A DNA stretch of 63,592 nucleotides, from assembly GCF_003837865.1 (NCBI RefSeq), contig NZ_RQIS01000026.1, positions 1-63,592 of the forward strand, read 5' to 3'. This document shows positions 36,172 to 45,816 of the stretch, piece by piece. Under the pieces are notes generated by a model. It searched no databases and had not been told where the DNA came from. It was given only the letters and a program-made list of their open reading frames with translations. The position numbers were made by a program, and so were the translations under genes. Each line of letters opens with the position of its first letter. The stretch's first letter is position 1. This stretch comes from Paraburkholderia dinghuensis (GTDB lineage Bacteria; Pseudomonadota; Gammaproteobacteria; Burkholderiales; Burkholderiaceae).

Positions 36172-36573
36172 CCGGCCGTCTCTCGCGAACGTTTTGCGGG
36201 GGGCGTGAATTTTCAGGCTGGCAGGCGCCACGCTCCCCGCAGAAGCTCGCCCCAAGCCGCTTTTGCGGCCCGTACCAAGATCGTTTGCGCGCCGCATGTA
36301 GCCGTGCTATCCATATGCCCGTATCGAATTTTCGTCGCATGCGGCAATGCCGTGTATCATTCGTCCCCGGCGCCGCTTTGCGTCGTTTCGCGCCGGTGTG
36401 AGCCCTGATTTCCGGACCGTTCGTGCTATTTGCGCGCGGCTCCAGATGCCGTGCCTGCCCTGCGATGCCGTCCGGTGACCGGACCCGGCTGGTGGCCCAC
36501 ACCAGCCGCCCACGCTGCAACCCATGCCTCGTGCTGCCCGGTTGCCTGAATTTCATCTGTGATACCCAGTCCG
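36172..36573. other. Intergenic region upstream of prfC
   Basis: A 402-base gap with no protein-like frame. It holds a short hairpin GCCGC-TTTT-GCGGC at about 36258-36271 that could end the H-NS transcript. The prfC promoter is expected here, but no clear motif was identified. Confidence 0.4.
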
Positions 36574-38181
36574 ATGTCAGTTTCTGTTTCCGAACTTGAA
36601 CGCCGCCGCACGTTTGCGGTCATCTCTCACCCGGACGCGGGCAAGACCACGCTGACCGAAAAGCTGCTGCTGTTCTCGGGCGCGATCCAGATCGCCGGCA
36701 CGGTGAAGGGCAAGAAAAGCGGCCGCTTCGCGACGTCCGACTGGATGGAGATCGAAAAGCAGCGCGGCATCTCGGTGGCGAGTTCGGTCATGCAGTTCGA
36801 GTATGGCGACGCTGTCATCAATCTGCTCGACACGCCGGGCCACGAGGACTTCTCGGAAGACACGTACCGGGTGCTGACGGCGGTGGACGCCGCCGTGATG
36901 GTGATCGACGGTGCGAACGGTGTCGAAGCGCAGACGCTCAAGCTGCTCGAAGTCTGCCGCAGCCGCAAGACGCCGATTCTCACGTTCATCAACAAGCTCG
37001 ACCGCGAAGTGCGCGAGCCGCTCGACCTGCTCGACGAGATCGAGCAGCACCTCGGCGTGGCGGCGGTGCCGTTCACCTGGCCCATCGGCATGGGCAAGGA
37101 ATTCCAGGGCGTCTACGACATCCAGCGCGATCAGGTGCGCGTGTTCCGCGCGGGCGAGCAGTCGCTCGGCGGCGCGGTGGAAACGCTGCAGGCGATCAGC
37201 GACGAAGATGGCGAGCGTCGTTTCGGCTATCACTGGAAGCGCACGAAGGAAGAGGTCGAACTGATTACCGGCGCGACGCCGACGTTCGATCGTGACGCGT
37301 TTCTCGCCGGCGAGCAGTCGCCGGTGCTGTTCGGCTCGGCGATCAACAACTTCGGCGTGAAAGAGATTCTCGATGCGCTCGTCGATCTCGCGCCGCCGCC
37401 GTCGCCGCGCATGGCGGTGCAGCGTCCAGTCGATCCGAGCGAGCCGAAATTCACGGGCGTCGTGTTCAAGGTCCAGGCCAACATGGACCTCGCGCACCGC
37501 GACCGCGTGGCGTTCATCCGCGTCTGTTCGGGCCGGTTCGAGCGCGGCATGCAGCTGAAGGTCACGCGCAACAACAAGACGTTTCGCGCGAATAACGTGG
37601 TGAGCTTCCTCTCACAGCGTCGCGAGACCGTGGCCGAGGCGTACCCCGGCGATATCATCGGTATTCCTAATCATGGCACGCTGAGCCTCGGCGATACGCT
37701 CACCGAAGGCGAGGATCTCCAGTTCACCGGCCTGCCGTTCTTCGCGCCGGAAATCTTCCAGACCATCGAAGTGGTCGATCCGATGCGCGCGAAGCAGCTG
37801 GGCGAAGCGCTCAAGCAGCTCGGCGAGGAAGGGGCGATCCAGGTGTTCCGCCCGTTGCACGGCGGTTCGATGATTCTGGGCGCAGTGGGCCAACTGCAGT
37901 TCGAAGTGGTGTCACACCGTCTGTCCGCGGAATACAAGGTGGACGTGCGCATCATGCCCGCGCGCTACCGCCTCTCGCGCTGGGTCACCTGCGACGACGC
38001 CACCGAACTGCGCCGCTTCACCGACGCCTACGCGGCCCGCATGGCCTACGACGCGTCGAACGCGCCCACTTACCTGGCTTCGCACATCTCCGAAATCGAA
38101 GTCGCGCAGAAGGCGTGGCCGAAGATCGTGTTCAACGAGTTGCGCGAGCATTCGGGCGCGCCGTTCCGCAAGGGGCTGTAA
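36574..38181 (+). CDS. prfC: Peptide chain release factor 3
   Basis: A 535-residue translational GTPase that removes RF1/RF2 from the ribosome after termination. GTPase motifs are clear: SHPDAGKTTL (about residues 19-28), DTPGHEDF and NKLDRE. Length matches E. coli RF3 (529). ATG 36574 (MSVSVSELERRRTF) was chosen over the GTG at 36559. A 9-bp GC-rich hairpin (38196-38224) follows. Confidence 0.96.
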   Translation: MSVSVSELERRRTFAVISHPDAGKTTLTEKLLLFSGAIQIAGTVKGKKSGRFATSDWMEIEKQRGISVASSVMQFEYGDAVINLLDTPGHEDFSEDTYRVLTAVDAAVMVIDGANGVEAQTLKLLEVCRSRKTPILTFINKLDREVREPLDLLDEIEQHLGVAAVPFTWPIGMGKEFQGVYDIQRDQVRVFRAGEQSLGGAVETLQAISDEDGERRFGYHWKRTKEEVELITGATPTFDRDAFLAGEQSPVLFGSAINNFGVKEILDALVDLAPPPSPRMAVQRPVDPSEPKFTGVVFKVQANMDLAHRDRVAFIRVCSGRFERGMQLKVTRNNKTFRANNVVSFLSQRRETVAEAYPGDIIGIPNHGTLSLGDTLTEGEDLQFTGLPFFAPEIFQTIEVVDPMRAKQLGEALKQLGEEGAIQVFRPLHGGSMILGAVGQLQFEVVSHRLSAEYKVDVRIMPARYRLSRWVTCDDATELRRFTDAYAARMAYDASNAPTYLASHISEIEVAQKAWPKIVFNELREHSGAPFRKGL

Positions 38182-38195
38182 TAGCCCGCTTCACT

Positions 38196-38224
38196 CCGCG
38201 CGCAGGTTTCATCCTTGCGCGCGG
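38196..38224 (+). terminator. Weak hairpin after prfC
   Basis: Perfect 9-base arms CCGCGCGCA/TGCGCGCGG with an 11-base loop, 15 bases after the prfC stop. No T-run follows, so terminator activity is uncertain. Confidence 0.35.
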
Positions 38225-38443
38225 ACGTCCTTCCTGCGCCGCGCGCGGCGACCTGAACTGTGTCGCGATGCCGCGCACCGAAACGGCATCCGCACGACTC
38301 CTCTACGCATGGCGTGCAACGGCTCGCCTTTCGCGCTGAACATACCTTGCGCGAAATCGGCGCGCCGACGCCACGATTCGCATATCCTGACGCGGAAACA
38401 GAAAGAACGTCTGTGACGTTCATCCAACCAGTCAGGAGAGACT

Positions 38444-40822
38444 GTGACAGTACGCAATCTCGATGCACTATTCCAGCCGAAATCGATTGCCGTGATCGGC
38501 GCCTCGCGGCGTCCCGGCAGCGTCGGCGAGATGGTGTGGCGGCGCGTGATCGAAGGGGGATTCACCGGGCCGTTGTGGGCCGTCAATCCGCACCACGCCA
38601 ACTACGCCGAAGGTTTCGACGGGCGTCCCGTGCTTTCCGATGCGGGTGACCTGCCCGAAGCGCCCACGGTCGCCATGATCTGCACGCGGCCCGCCACGTG
38701 GCCGTCGCTCGTGCATCGCCTTGGCGGCATGGGCACGCGCGCGGCGATCCTTGTCGGCGAAGTGCGCGATGCCGACGACCACGCCCACCTTCGCCACGCA
38801 CTGGCCGCAGCGCGTCCGCACCTGCTGCGTATCGTCGGGCCGGGCAGCGTCGGTGTCATCACGCCTGCGCTCAACGCGCAACTGGGCGCGGCGGCGACGG
38901 TCGCGCGGCCCGGCGGCGTGGCGTGGGTGTCGCAGTCGAACGCACTCACCAATGCCGTGCTGCGCTGGGCCGACAGGCGCGGGCTTGGCTTCTCGCATGC
39001 GATCGCGCTCGGCGGTGAAGCCGACGTCGATGCCGGCGACGTCCTCGACTACCTCGCGAGCGATCCGTCGACGCGCGCCATCCTGCTCGAACTCGATTCC
39101 GTGCGCGCGGCGCGCAAGTTCATGTCGGCGGCACGTGCGGCGGCGCGTAACAAGCCGGTGCTCGCGCTGCGCAGCGGACGCGACGATCCGGGCGACGCGC
39201 TCTATACCGCGGCGTTCCGGCGCGCGGGCATGGTGCGCGTGGACACGCTCGACGACCTGCTCGACGAAATCGAAACGCTTGGCGTGGGCCGGGTTGCCGC
39301 GAGCGACACGGCCACGCTCATCACGAGCGACCGTGGCGTCGCGACGCTTGCGCGCGACGCGTTCAACATGGCGGGCGACACGCTCGCGGGCTGGCCCGAC
39401 GATGCGCGCGCGGCGATGCGCGCGGCGCTGCCGCACGTGGAGCCCGGCAATCCGCTTGTGCTCGGCGAAACGGCGACGCCCGAGGATTTCGCGCTCGCGA
39501 TGCAGACGCTCGGGCCGTATCCGAAGACGGGCACGGTGTTTGTCGTGCACGGGCCGACGCATAGCGCGCCGGTCGAGGACGTGGCGCGCACGCTCATCGA
39601 GAATCAGCGCGTGGCGTATCGTGGGGTACTGGCGTGCTTCTTCGGCGGCGTGGACGCGGCCATGCGCGACGCGCTGCACGCGCATGGCATCCCGGTGCAT
39701 ACGACGCCGCGGCGGCTCGCGCGCGCGTTCACGCGTCTCGTCGATTACCGGCTTGGCCGCGCACTGCTGATGCAGACACCCGAAGGCACGCCCGCGCAGC
39801 GCGCCGATGCGATCGAGGCCGCACAGGCGCTGGCGCGCGAAGCGCTGGCGGCGGGCCAGTCCGAGCTGACCGGCGAGGCGGCGTCGAAGCTGCTGGGCCT
39901 GTTCGGCCTGCGGACGTGGACGCCCGGTGAAAGCGTTACGCTAGACGCGGTCGAGCCGGTGGTCGAGGTGGCCGTGGAGTTTCGCGACGACGAGAATTTC
40001 GGGCCGGTGTTCCACTTCGTCGCGCCGTCCATGGACGGCAGTTCGCCGCCCTTGCGCGTCTACGGGTTGCCCCCGCTCAATCCGACGTTGGCGCGCGACA
40101 TCGTCACACAGTCGCCGCACGCGCATCGCTTGAGCACACCTGAGCCGCCGCTCATCGCGCTTACCGAACTTTCGCAGGCCGTGTGCGACGTGAGCGAGAT
40201 CGTCGGCATGGAGTTGACGCTGCGGGTGTTGCCCGCCGAAACGCTGCTCGCGGCGCCGCGCCTGCGGCTCGCCGCCAAGCGCAGCCGCTTCGCGATCATG
40301 CCGTATCCGCGCCGGCTCGAAGAGACGCTGGACTGGTTTGGCCAGCGCCTCACGATCCGGCCGATTCGCCCTGAGGACGAAGAGCCGCATCGCGCGCTGA
40401 TCGCGTCGATGACGCCTGAAGATTTGCGACTGCGGTTCTTTTCGGCGGTGCGCAGCTTCGACCATACACAGCTGGCACGCATGACGCAGATCGACTACGA
40501 CCGCGAGATGGCGCTCATCGCGACGGTCGAGGACGAGGACGGCAAGCCGCGCACCCTCGGCGTGGTGCGTGCCGTGACGGATCCGGACAACGAGACCGCG
40601 GAGTTCGCGGTGACCGTGCTCTCCGGCCTGAAGGGGCGCGGCCTCGGACACATGTTGATGGAGCGGATCATCGCGTATGCACGCTCGCGCGGCACGCACT
40701 GGATGCTCGGCGAGGCGTTGCGCGAGAACACGCCGATGATCCGGCTTGCGCGTTCAGTCGGCTTCACCGTGACGCCGACCGAGGACCCCGGCGTGGTTGG
40801 CTTCCGGATGCCGCTTGAATGA
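38444..40822 (+). CDS. PatZ-like protein lysine acetyltransferase (acyl-CoA synthetase/GNAT fusion)
   Basis: A 792-residue fusion. It has an N-terminal CoA-binding/succinyl-CoA synthetase-like part (LFQPKSIAVIGASRRPGSVG; SQSNALTNAVLRWA), a reduced ATP-grasp-like middle, and a C-terminal GNAT domain (about 630-790; acetyl-CoA loop LSGLKGRGLGHMLMERI). PatZ/Pat enzymes acetylate acetyl-CoA synthetase and other proteins to restrain acetyl-CoA synthesis. It is about 90 residues shorter than E. coli PatZ, with the difference mainly in the middle. It uses a GTG start behind AGGAGAG. Confidence 0.85.
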   Translation: MTVRNLDALFQPKSIAVIGASRRPGSVGEMVWRRVIEGGFTGPLWAVNPHHANYAEGFDGRPVLSDAGDLPEAPTVAMICTRPATWPSLVHRLGGMGTRAAILVGEVRDADDHAHLRHALAAARPHLLRIVGPGSVGVITPALNAQLGAAATVARPGGVAWVSQSNALTNAVLRWADRRGLGFSHAIALGGEADVDAGDVLDYLASDPSTRAILLELDSVRAARKFMSAARAAARNKPVLALRSGRDDPGDALYTAAFRRAGMVRVDTLDDLLDEIETLGVGRVAASDTATLITSDRGVATLARDAFNMAGDTLAGWPDDARAAMRAALPHVEPGNPLVLGETATPEDFALAMQTLGPYPKTGTVFVVHGPTHSAPVEDVARTLIENQRVAYRGVLACFFGGVDAAMRDALHAHGIPVHTTPRRLARAFTRLVDYRLGRALLMQTPEGTPAQRADAIEAAQALAREALAAGQSELTGEAASKLLGLFGLRTWTPGESVTLDAVEPVVEVAVEFRDDENFGPVFHFVAPSMDGSSPPLRVYGLPPLNPTLARDIVTQSPHAHRLSTPEPPLIALTELSQAVCDVSEIVGMELTLRVLPAETLLAAPRLRLAAKRSRFAIMPYPRRLEETLDWFGQRLTIRPIRPEDEEPHRALIASMTPEDLRLRFFSAVRSFDHTQLARMTQIDYDREMALIATVEDEDGKPRTLGVVRAVTDPDNETAEFAVTVLSGLKGRGLGHMLMERIIAYARSRGTHWMLGEALRENTPMIRLARSVGFTVTPTEDPGVVGFRMPLE

Positions 40823-40921
40823 CGCAGTTTTGACGCAGTTGGCCTGAATCCGATTCAAGCCGGTTCATGCGGCCTCACGGCCGCGGTGGCGAAACGCAGT
40901 TGCGAAACGCGGTGGCGTAAA

Positions 40922-41464
40922 TCAGGCAGCGAGCTTCGCGCGTGCGTCGTCCACCTGGCCGCGCGTGAGCGCGAGCTCTTCGAGCCAGGTTTCGCCGTAC
41001 TGCGCGCCGGTTTCCTTTTCGAGGCGCGCGATGGTCGCGGCGCAGCGCGCGGCGTCCTTCGGGGTCGCGATAAAGGCCTTGACGGACTGGCCGCCCTCGA
41101 ACGCTTCGAAGAGCGGCGCGCGGAGTTCTTCGGGCAGCGTGCGCGTCCACTGATGCGTCTTGCCGTTGAACGTCAGCGTCGGCGGCAGCACGCGCTCCTT
41201 CTTCGTCGCCGGAATCAGGCCGAAATTGCGTGCGGCTTCGGCGATCTGCTCCGGCGAGAACAGTTCGTCGGGCGTGATCTGGAATTGCTCGATCGCGGTT
41301 TCGACGGTCTTCATCGCATTCGCGCGGTCGTCGCGCTTCTTCTGCGCGCGGGCGACGATGTCGCGCAACTCGTCGGCCTCGTCGCTCGTGATCGTGAAGC
41401 TCGCCTGCTTCTGCTGAAGCTCGGAAAAACGCTGGAATTCTTGATCGGTCAGGAGTTTCGCCAT
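40922..41464 (-). CDS. Hypothetical protein, helical
   Basis: A 180-residue soluble protein, not recognised. The N-terminal half is coiled-coil-like (FQRFSELQQKQASFTITSDE). The middle has ITPDELFSPEQIAEAARNFG and LTFNGKTHQWTR, faintly recalling the linker-plus-tail layout of H-NS-like proteins without the GRGRxP loop. ATG 41464 was chosen; the 46 codons upstream in frame are Arg/His-rich and not protein-like. It converges on the PatZ-like gene. Confidence 0.65.
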   Translation of the reverse strand: MAKLLTDQEFQRFSELQQKQASFTITSDEADELRDIVARAQKKRDDRANAMKTVETAIEQFQITPDELFSPEQIAEAARNFGLIPATKKERVLPPTLTFNGKTHQWTRTLPEELRAPLFEAFEGGQSVKAFIATPKDAARCAATIARLEKETGAQYGETWLEELALTRGQVDDARAKLAA

Positions 41465-41660
41465 GTGGGGTGCGTGCGCGGTAGCCGCGTGCCCTGCAGG
41501 ACGGGCGCGGCGTGCTGGAATTTGAAAGGGCCGCCATTCTAACGTTTTGCGCGCATGCGTTCTAGTCGCGAGGCGCAGCTTCGAGGGGCCGCAGCGCCAC
41601 ACGGCTCGATGTCGGAAGTGTCTGATGTTCGCGCGCGGCGGCGCTTCCTATCATCGCGGG

Positions 41661-43688
41661 ATGAAAAACACCGCCCCCCATTCATCCTCCGCGCGGTCCG
41701 CGAGGCTGCTCACGCGCGGCATCGACCTGCTGGACGCCGGCAAGCTCACCCTCGCCGAAACGATGTTTCGCGAACTGCTGGCGCAAGACCCCACTCATCC
41801 CGACGCGCTCCATCAACTCGGCGTGACGCTCTCGCGGCAGTCGCGCTACGAGCAAGCGGAGCAGGCGATCCGCTCGGCGCTCGCGATCCGCGAGACCGGT
41901 CCATACTGGCGCGATCTCGGTTGGGCGCTGCTCTGGCAGGGCCGCGACGCGGACGCGATCGCGGCGTATCAAAGGGCCATCGGCGCGGGCTTGCGCGATG
42001 CGCGACTGTTCAACAATCTCGGCAACCTGCTCAAGAAGTCCAACGCGCGAGCACAGGCCGAGGCGTGTTACCGCGAAGCCATTGCGGCCGATCCGGCCTA
42101 CGCGCTCGCCTATGGCAATCTCGCGATGCTGCAGCAGGATGCGGGGCGCGTCGATGAGGCCGAAGCGAGCCTGCGCCAGGCGCTCGCGATCGATTCCGCG
42201 TCGCCGCACCTGTGGCAGTGCTACGGCGGCCTGCTGGAGCGTCTGAACCGCCTCGACGAAGCCGACGAAGCCTATTGCCGCGGCGGGCGATGGGAGTCGG
42301 CGCAGTACGTGCGGCGACGGGAAGCGCACTGGCATCAACTCCCGCAGATCGATGCGGCAGCGCTGGCGATGGTCGCCTCCGGCGAGGCCGAACATCTGAC
42401 GCCGTGGGGCCTGCTTGGCATTCCGTCGCTGACGCCCGCGCTGCATCGCGACGCAGGGCGGCGCTTCGCCGGCAGCCGCTGGCGCGGCGAACTCGCAGCG
42501 GTGCCGCTCGTGGCGCGCGGTGCGGGCCTTGCTGCGGCGCTCGCGGCGTTTGCCCAGGGTGGCCGCTTGCGCATCGGCTACCTGTCGTCGGATTTTCACG
42601 ATCACGCGACGATGCGTCTCGTTGCGGGCGTGCTCGAACTGCACGATCCGGCGCGTTTCGACGTCCATCTGTATTCGTGGAGCCCCACGGCCGGCGATGC
42701 CTGGGGCGCGCGACTCGCGACCCTGCCTGCGACGCTGCACGACATTCGCTCGATGAGCGACGAACAGGCCGCGGCGCAGATCGCGCATGACGGCGTGCAT
42801 GTGCTCGTCGACCTGAAGGGGTACACGACCGATACGCGGCTCGGCATCACGGCGCTGCGGCCCGCGCCTGTGATCGTGAGCTGGCTTGGCTACCCGGGCT
42901 CGCTTGGCCACGCGCGGCTCGCGGACTACCTGATCGGCGACGCGGTGGTGACGCCGCCCGAAACGGCCGGTCACTACAGCGAGACGCTCGCGCTGATGCC
43001 GCATTGCTACCAGCCGAACGATCACCGGCGCCTCGTGCCGCCGGCGCCGTCTCGCGCCGAAGCCGGGTTGCCCGCGAGCGGCGTCGTGTTCTGCAGTTTC
43101 AACCAGACGTTCAAGCTCGGCGCGCAGATGATGGCGATCTGGTGCCGGCTGCTTGCCGCGGTGCCGGGCAGCGTGCTGTGGCTGCTCGCGCCGGGCTCGG
43201 AGCGCGCCGAGTCGAACCTGCGGGCGTTCGTTCAGACACAGGGTGTCGATCCGTCGCGAGTGATTTTTGCGCCGCGCGTGAAGCAGGATGCGCACCTCGC
43301 GCGCCTGCAACTGGCCGATTGCGCGCTCGACACGCTGCCTGTGGGCTCGCATACCACCGGCAGCGACGCGCTTTGGGCGGGAGTGCCGATGGTGACCATC
43401 GCGGGCGATCTGTTCGCCGGACGCGTGGGCGCGAGCCTTTTGCACGCGGTCGGGCTAGAGGCGCTCGTCGCGCGCGATCTCGACGCGTACTTCCAGCTTG
43501 CGCTTGCGATCGCAACCGATCCGGGCTGGCGCGGCCAGTTGCGTGAGCACCTCGCGCGGGCGCGTTACGAGGCGCCGCTCTTCGACGCGCAACAGTTCAC
43601 GCGCGATCTCGAACGGCTCTATGTGGAGATCGTGGAGCGCGAAGCGCGCGGCGAAGGCGCGAGCCGCGATCCGGTGGTGGTGCGCTGA
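41661..43688 (+). CDS. TPR protein with SPINDLY/O-GlcNAc transferase-like domain
   Basis: A 675-residue protein. Residues about 10-210 hold five or six tetratricopeptide repeats (for example AETMFRELLAQDPTHPDALH, AEACYREAIAADPAYALAYG). Residues about 250-660 form a family GT41 glycosyltransferase: RIGYLSSDFHDHATMRL, WLGYPGSLG, FCSFNQTFKL, HTTGSDALWAGVPMVT. Bacterial GT41 enzymes transfer sugars to proteins in the cytosol. ATG 41661 is the start; no strong ribosome site is seen. Target and donor are unknown. Confidence 0.88.
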   Translation: MKNTAPHSSSARSARLLTRGIDLLDAGKLTLAETMFRELLAQDPTHPDALHQLGVTLSRQSRYEQAEQAIRSALAIRETGPYWRDLGWALLWQGRDADAIAAYQRAIGAGLRDARLFNNLGNLLKKSNARAQAEACYREAIAADPAYALAYGNLAMLQQDAGRVDEAEASLRQALAIDSASPHLWQCYGGLLERLNRLDEADEAYCRGGRWESAQYVRRREAHWHQLPQIDAAALAMVASGEAEHLTPWGLLGIPSLTPALHRDAGRRFAGSRWRGELAAVPLVARGAGLAAALAAFAQGGRLRIGYLSSDFHDHATMRLVAGVLELHDPARFDVHLYSWSPTAGDAWGARLATLPATLHDIRSMSDEQAAAQIAHDGVHVLVDLKGYTTDTRLGITALRPAPVIVSWLGYPGSLGHARLADYLIGDAVVTPPETAGHYSETLALMPHCYQPNDHRRLVPPAPSRAEAGLPASGVVFCSFNQTFKLGAQMMAIWCRLLAAVPGSVLWLLAPGSERAESNLRAFVQTQGVDPSRVIFAPRVKQDAHLARLQLADCALDTLPVGSHTTGSDALWAGVPMVTIAGDLFAGRVGASLLHAVGLEALVARDLDAYFQLALAIATDPGWRGQLREHLARARYEAPLFDAQQFTRDLERLYVEIVEREARGEGASRDPVVVR

Positions 43689-43785
43689 GCGAAGGGCGTC
43701 TGCGCCAACCGTCGAGATTGTCCCGCATTGACGCGCGCCCGCTGTGGCGTAATCTGTCGCCAATGACCTTCGGGAGGTATCTCGC

Positions 43786-44826
43786 ATGGCACAGGCGCTT
43801 CATCCGCAGGTGGCGCAAACGCGCCGCATCGGGCGCACCGCGCTCGACGTGACCGCACTGGGCCTCGGTACGGCGCCGCTCGGCGGCCTGTATCGCGACC
43901 TTTCCGAAGAAGATGCGCAAGCGACGGTCGATGCCGCACTGGAAGCGGGCATACGCTTCTTCGATACTGCGCCGCACTATGGCCATACGAAAGCGGAGCA
44001 TCGGCTCGGCGCGGCGCTAAGGCGTCATCCGCGCAGCGAGTACGCGATTTCCACGAAGGTGGGCCGTCGGTTCGTGCCGCGCACGCATCCCTACGACGGC
44101 AGCGAAGGCTGGGATCGCCCGCTGCCGTTCGAGGCCATCTACGACTACACCTACGGCAGCATCCTGCGTTCGTTCGAGGACAGCCAGCAGCGACTTGGCA
44201 TCGTCGATATCGACATCGTGCTCATCCACGACATCGGCCGGTACACGCATGGCGAGCATAACGAGCACTACTGGCGGCAGCTGACCGAAGGCGGCGGCTT
44301 TCGCGCGCTCGATGAATTGCGCGCGTCGGGCGCCGTGAAGGCCGTGGGCCTTGGCGTGAACGAGCGCGAGGTGATACTCGAATTAATGCGCGAATTCGAT
44401 ATCGACTGTGCGTTGCTCGCGGGTCGCTATACGCTGCTCGAACAGGCGCCGCTCGACGATCTGCTGCCCGAATGCGTGGCGCGCAACGTGAGTATCCTGC
44501 TCGGCGGCGCGTTCAATTCGGGCATTCTCGCGCACGGGTTGAGCGGCGAGCGCAAGTTCAACTATGGCGATGCGCCGCCCGAAATACTCGAACGCGTTGC
44601 CCGGCTCGATGACGTGTGCCGGTCATTTGGCGTACCGCTCGCTGCTGCTGCGTTGCAGTTTCCGTATGCACATCCCGCGATTGCGACGGTGCTCAACGGC
44701 GCGCGCAGCGCGGCCGAAGTGCGCGAGAACGTGACATCGTTCGAAGCGGCCATTCCCGCCGGTCTGTGGGTCGCGCTGCGCGACCAGGGCCTCGTCGATT
44801 CACGCGCGCCACTGCCCTCGTACTGA
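43786..44826 (+). CDS. Aldo/keto reductase, probable L-fucose (D-threo-aldose) 1-dehydrogenase
   Basis: A 346-residue aldo/keto reductase with catalytic residues visible: Asp and Tyr in FFDTAPHYG, Lys in ISTKVGR, His in VLIHDIG. It closely resembles the D-threo-aldose/L-fucose dehydrogenase group, which oxidises L-fucose to L-fuconolactone with NAD(P)+. The next gene is the matching lactonase, one base after this stop, which supports that role. GGGAGG precedes ATG 43786. Confidence 0.85.
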   Translation: MAQALHPQVAQTRRIGRTALDVTALGLGTAPLGGLYRDLSEEDAQATVDAALEAGIRFFDTAPHYGHTKAEHRLGAALRRHPRSEYAISTKVGRRFVPRTHPYDGSEGWDRPLPFEAIYDYTYGSILRSFEDSQQRLGIVDIDIVLIHDIGRYTHGEHNEHYWRQLTEGGGFRALDELRASGAVKAVGLGVNEREVILELMREFDIDCALLAGRYTLLEQAPLDDLLPECVARNVSILLGGAFNSGILAHGLSGERKFNYGDAPPEILERVARLDDVCRSFGVPLAAAALQFPYAHPAIATVLNGARSAAEVRENVTSFEAAIPAGLWVALRDQGLVDSRAPLPSY

Positions 44827-44827
44827 C

Positions 44828-45688
44828 ATGACGACGCCCGCCACGACCGCCACGACGGCGAAGATCGACGCGCACCAGCACTACTGGGACCCGTCGCGCG
44901 GCGACTACGACTGGCTTACGCCTGCGATGACCGCGTTGTACCGCATCTTTGGCCCGCGCGACCTTGCACCGCTGCGCGAGCGTTGTGGCGTGACGCGCAC
45001 CGTCGTCGTGCAGGCGGCTCAAACCGTCGAAGAGACACGCTATCTGCTTGCGCTTGCACGCGATGATGCGTCGATTGCGGGCGTGGTGGGCTGGGTCCCG
45101 CTCGATGATCCGCAAGCGCCCGAACTCATCGCCGATCTCGCGCGCGAGCCGAAATTGCGCGCTGTGCGCCCGATGCTGCAGGACCTGCCCGACGACGACT
45201 GGATCGCCACCGCTGATACCTCGCGCGCGGTCGAAGCGCTGATCGCGCACGACCTCGCTTTTGACGCCCTCATTTTCACGCGCCACGCTGACGCGCTTGC
45301 CACGTTTCTCGCGCGGCACCCCGCGTTGCGCGTGGTGATCGACCATGGCGCGAAGCCGCCGATCCGCGACGGCGACGCGGGCTGGTCCGCCTGGGCCGAC
45401 GCGATTACGCGCTTCGCGCGTTTCCCGCAGGTGTGCTGCAAGCTCTCGGGGCTTGCCACCGAAGCCGCGCCGGGCTGGACCGACGCAACGCTGCGTCCGT
45501 GGATCGAGCATTTGCTGGCGGCGTTCGGTGCGGAGCGCCTCATGTGGGGCAGCGACTGGCCGGTGCTGAATCTCAACGGTGACTATGAACGCTGGCACGT
45601 GTGCGCGCAGCGCCTCCTCGCGACGTCCACGGATGCTGAACGCCAGGCCGTATTCGGCGCGAACGCGGCGGCTTTTTACCGACTGTGA
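44828..45688 (+). CDS. Amidohydrolase, probable L-fuconolactone hydrolase
   Basis: A 286-residue amidohydrolase-2 family TIM barrel with the metal-binding DAHQHYWDP at residues 14-22, DHGAKPP and the C-terminal metal Asp in MWGSDWPV. This is the family of L-fuconolactonase and L-rhamnono-lactonase. Starting one base after the sugar dehydrogenase, it most likely opens the lactone that enzyme makes. Substrate is inferred from neighbours. Confidence 0.85.
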   Translation: MTTPATTATTAKIDAHQHYWDPSRGDYDWLTPAMTALYRIFGPRDLAPLRERCGVTRTVVVQAAQTVEETRYLLALARDDASIAGVVGWVPLDDPQAPELIADLAREPKLRAVRPMLQDLPDDDWIATADTSRAVEALIAHDLAFDALIFTRHADALATFLARHPALRVVIDHGAKPPIRDGDAGWSAWADAITRFARFPQVCCKLSGLATEAAPGWTDATLRPWIEHLLAAFGAERLMWGSDWPVLNLNGDYERWHVCAQRLLATSTDAERQAVFGANAAAFYRL

Positions 45689-45816
45689 GCGCGGGACGGT
45701 ACCGATACAAGCTTCATCGCCTGAAAGCGGCTGCACTACGCGGTATCGCGCGGCCGCAATTCCAACCGATTCAACGGATTCCAGCCGAATCCAACCAATT
45801 CCAACCGGAGTGACAG

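Noticed and set aside
38468..39700. 410-codon minus-strand frame opposite the PatZ-like gene
   Set aside because: Antisense mirror with no recognisable motif. Frames at 41682-43445 and 55462-56667 were rejected for the same reason.
45755..45810. Repeated ATTCCAACC-like words before the fucose-pathway SDR
   Set aside because: Short and imperfect, without fixed period or symmetry; likely chance or simple slippage.
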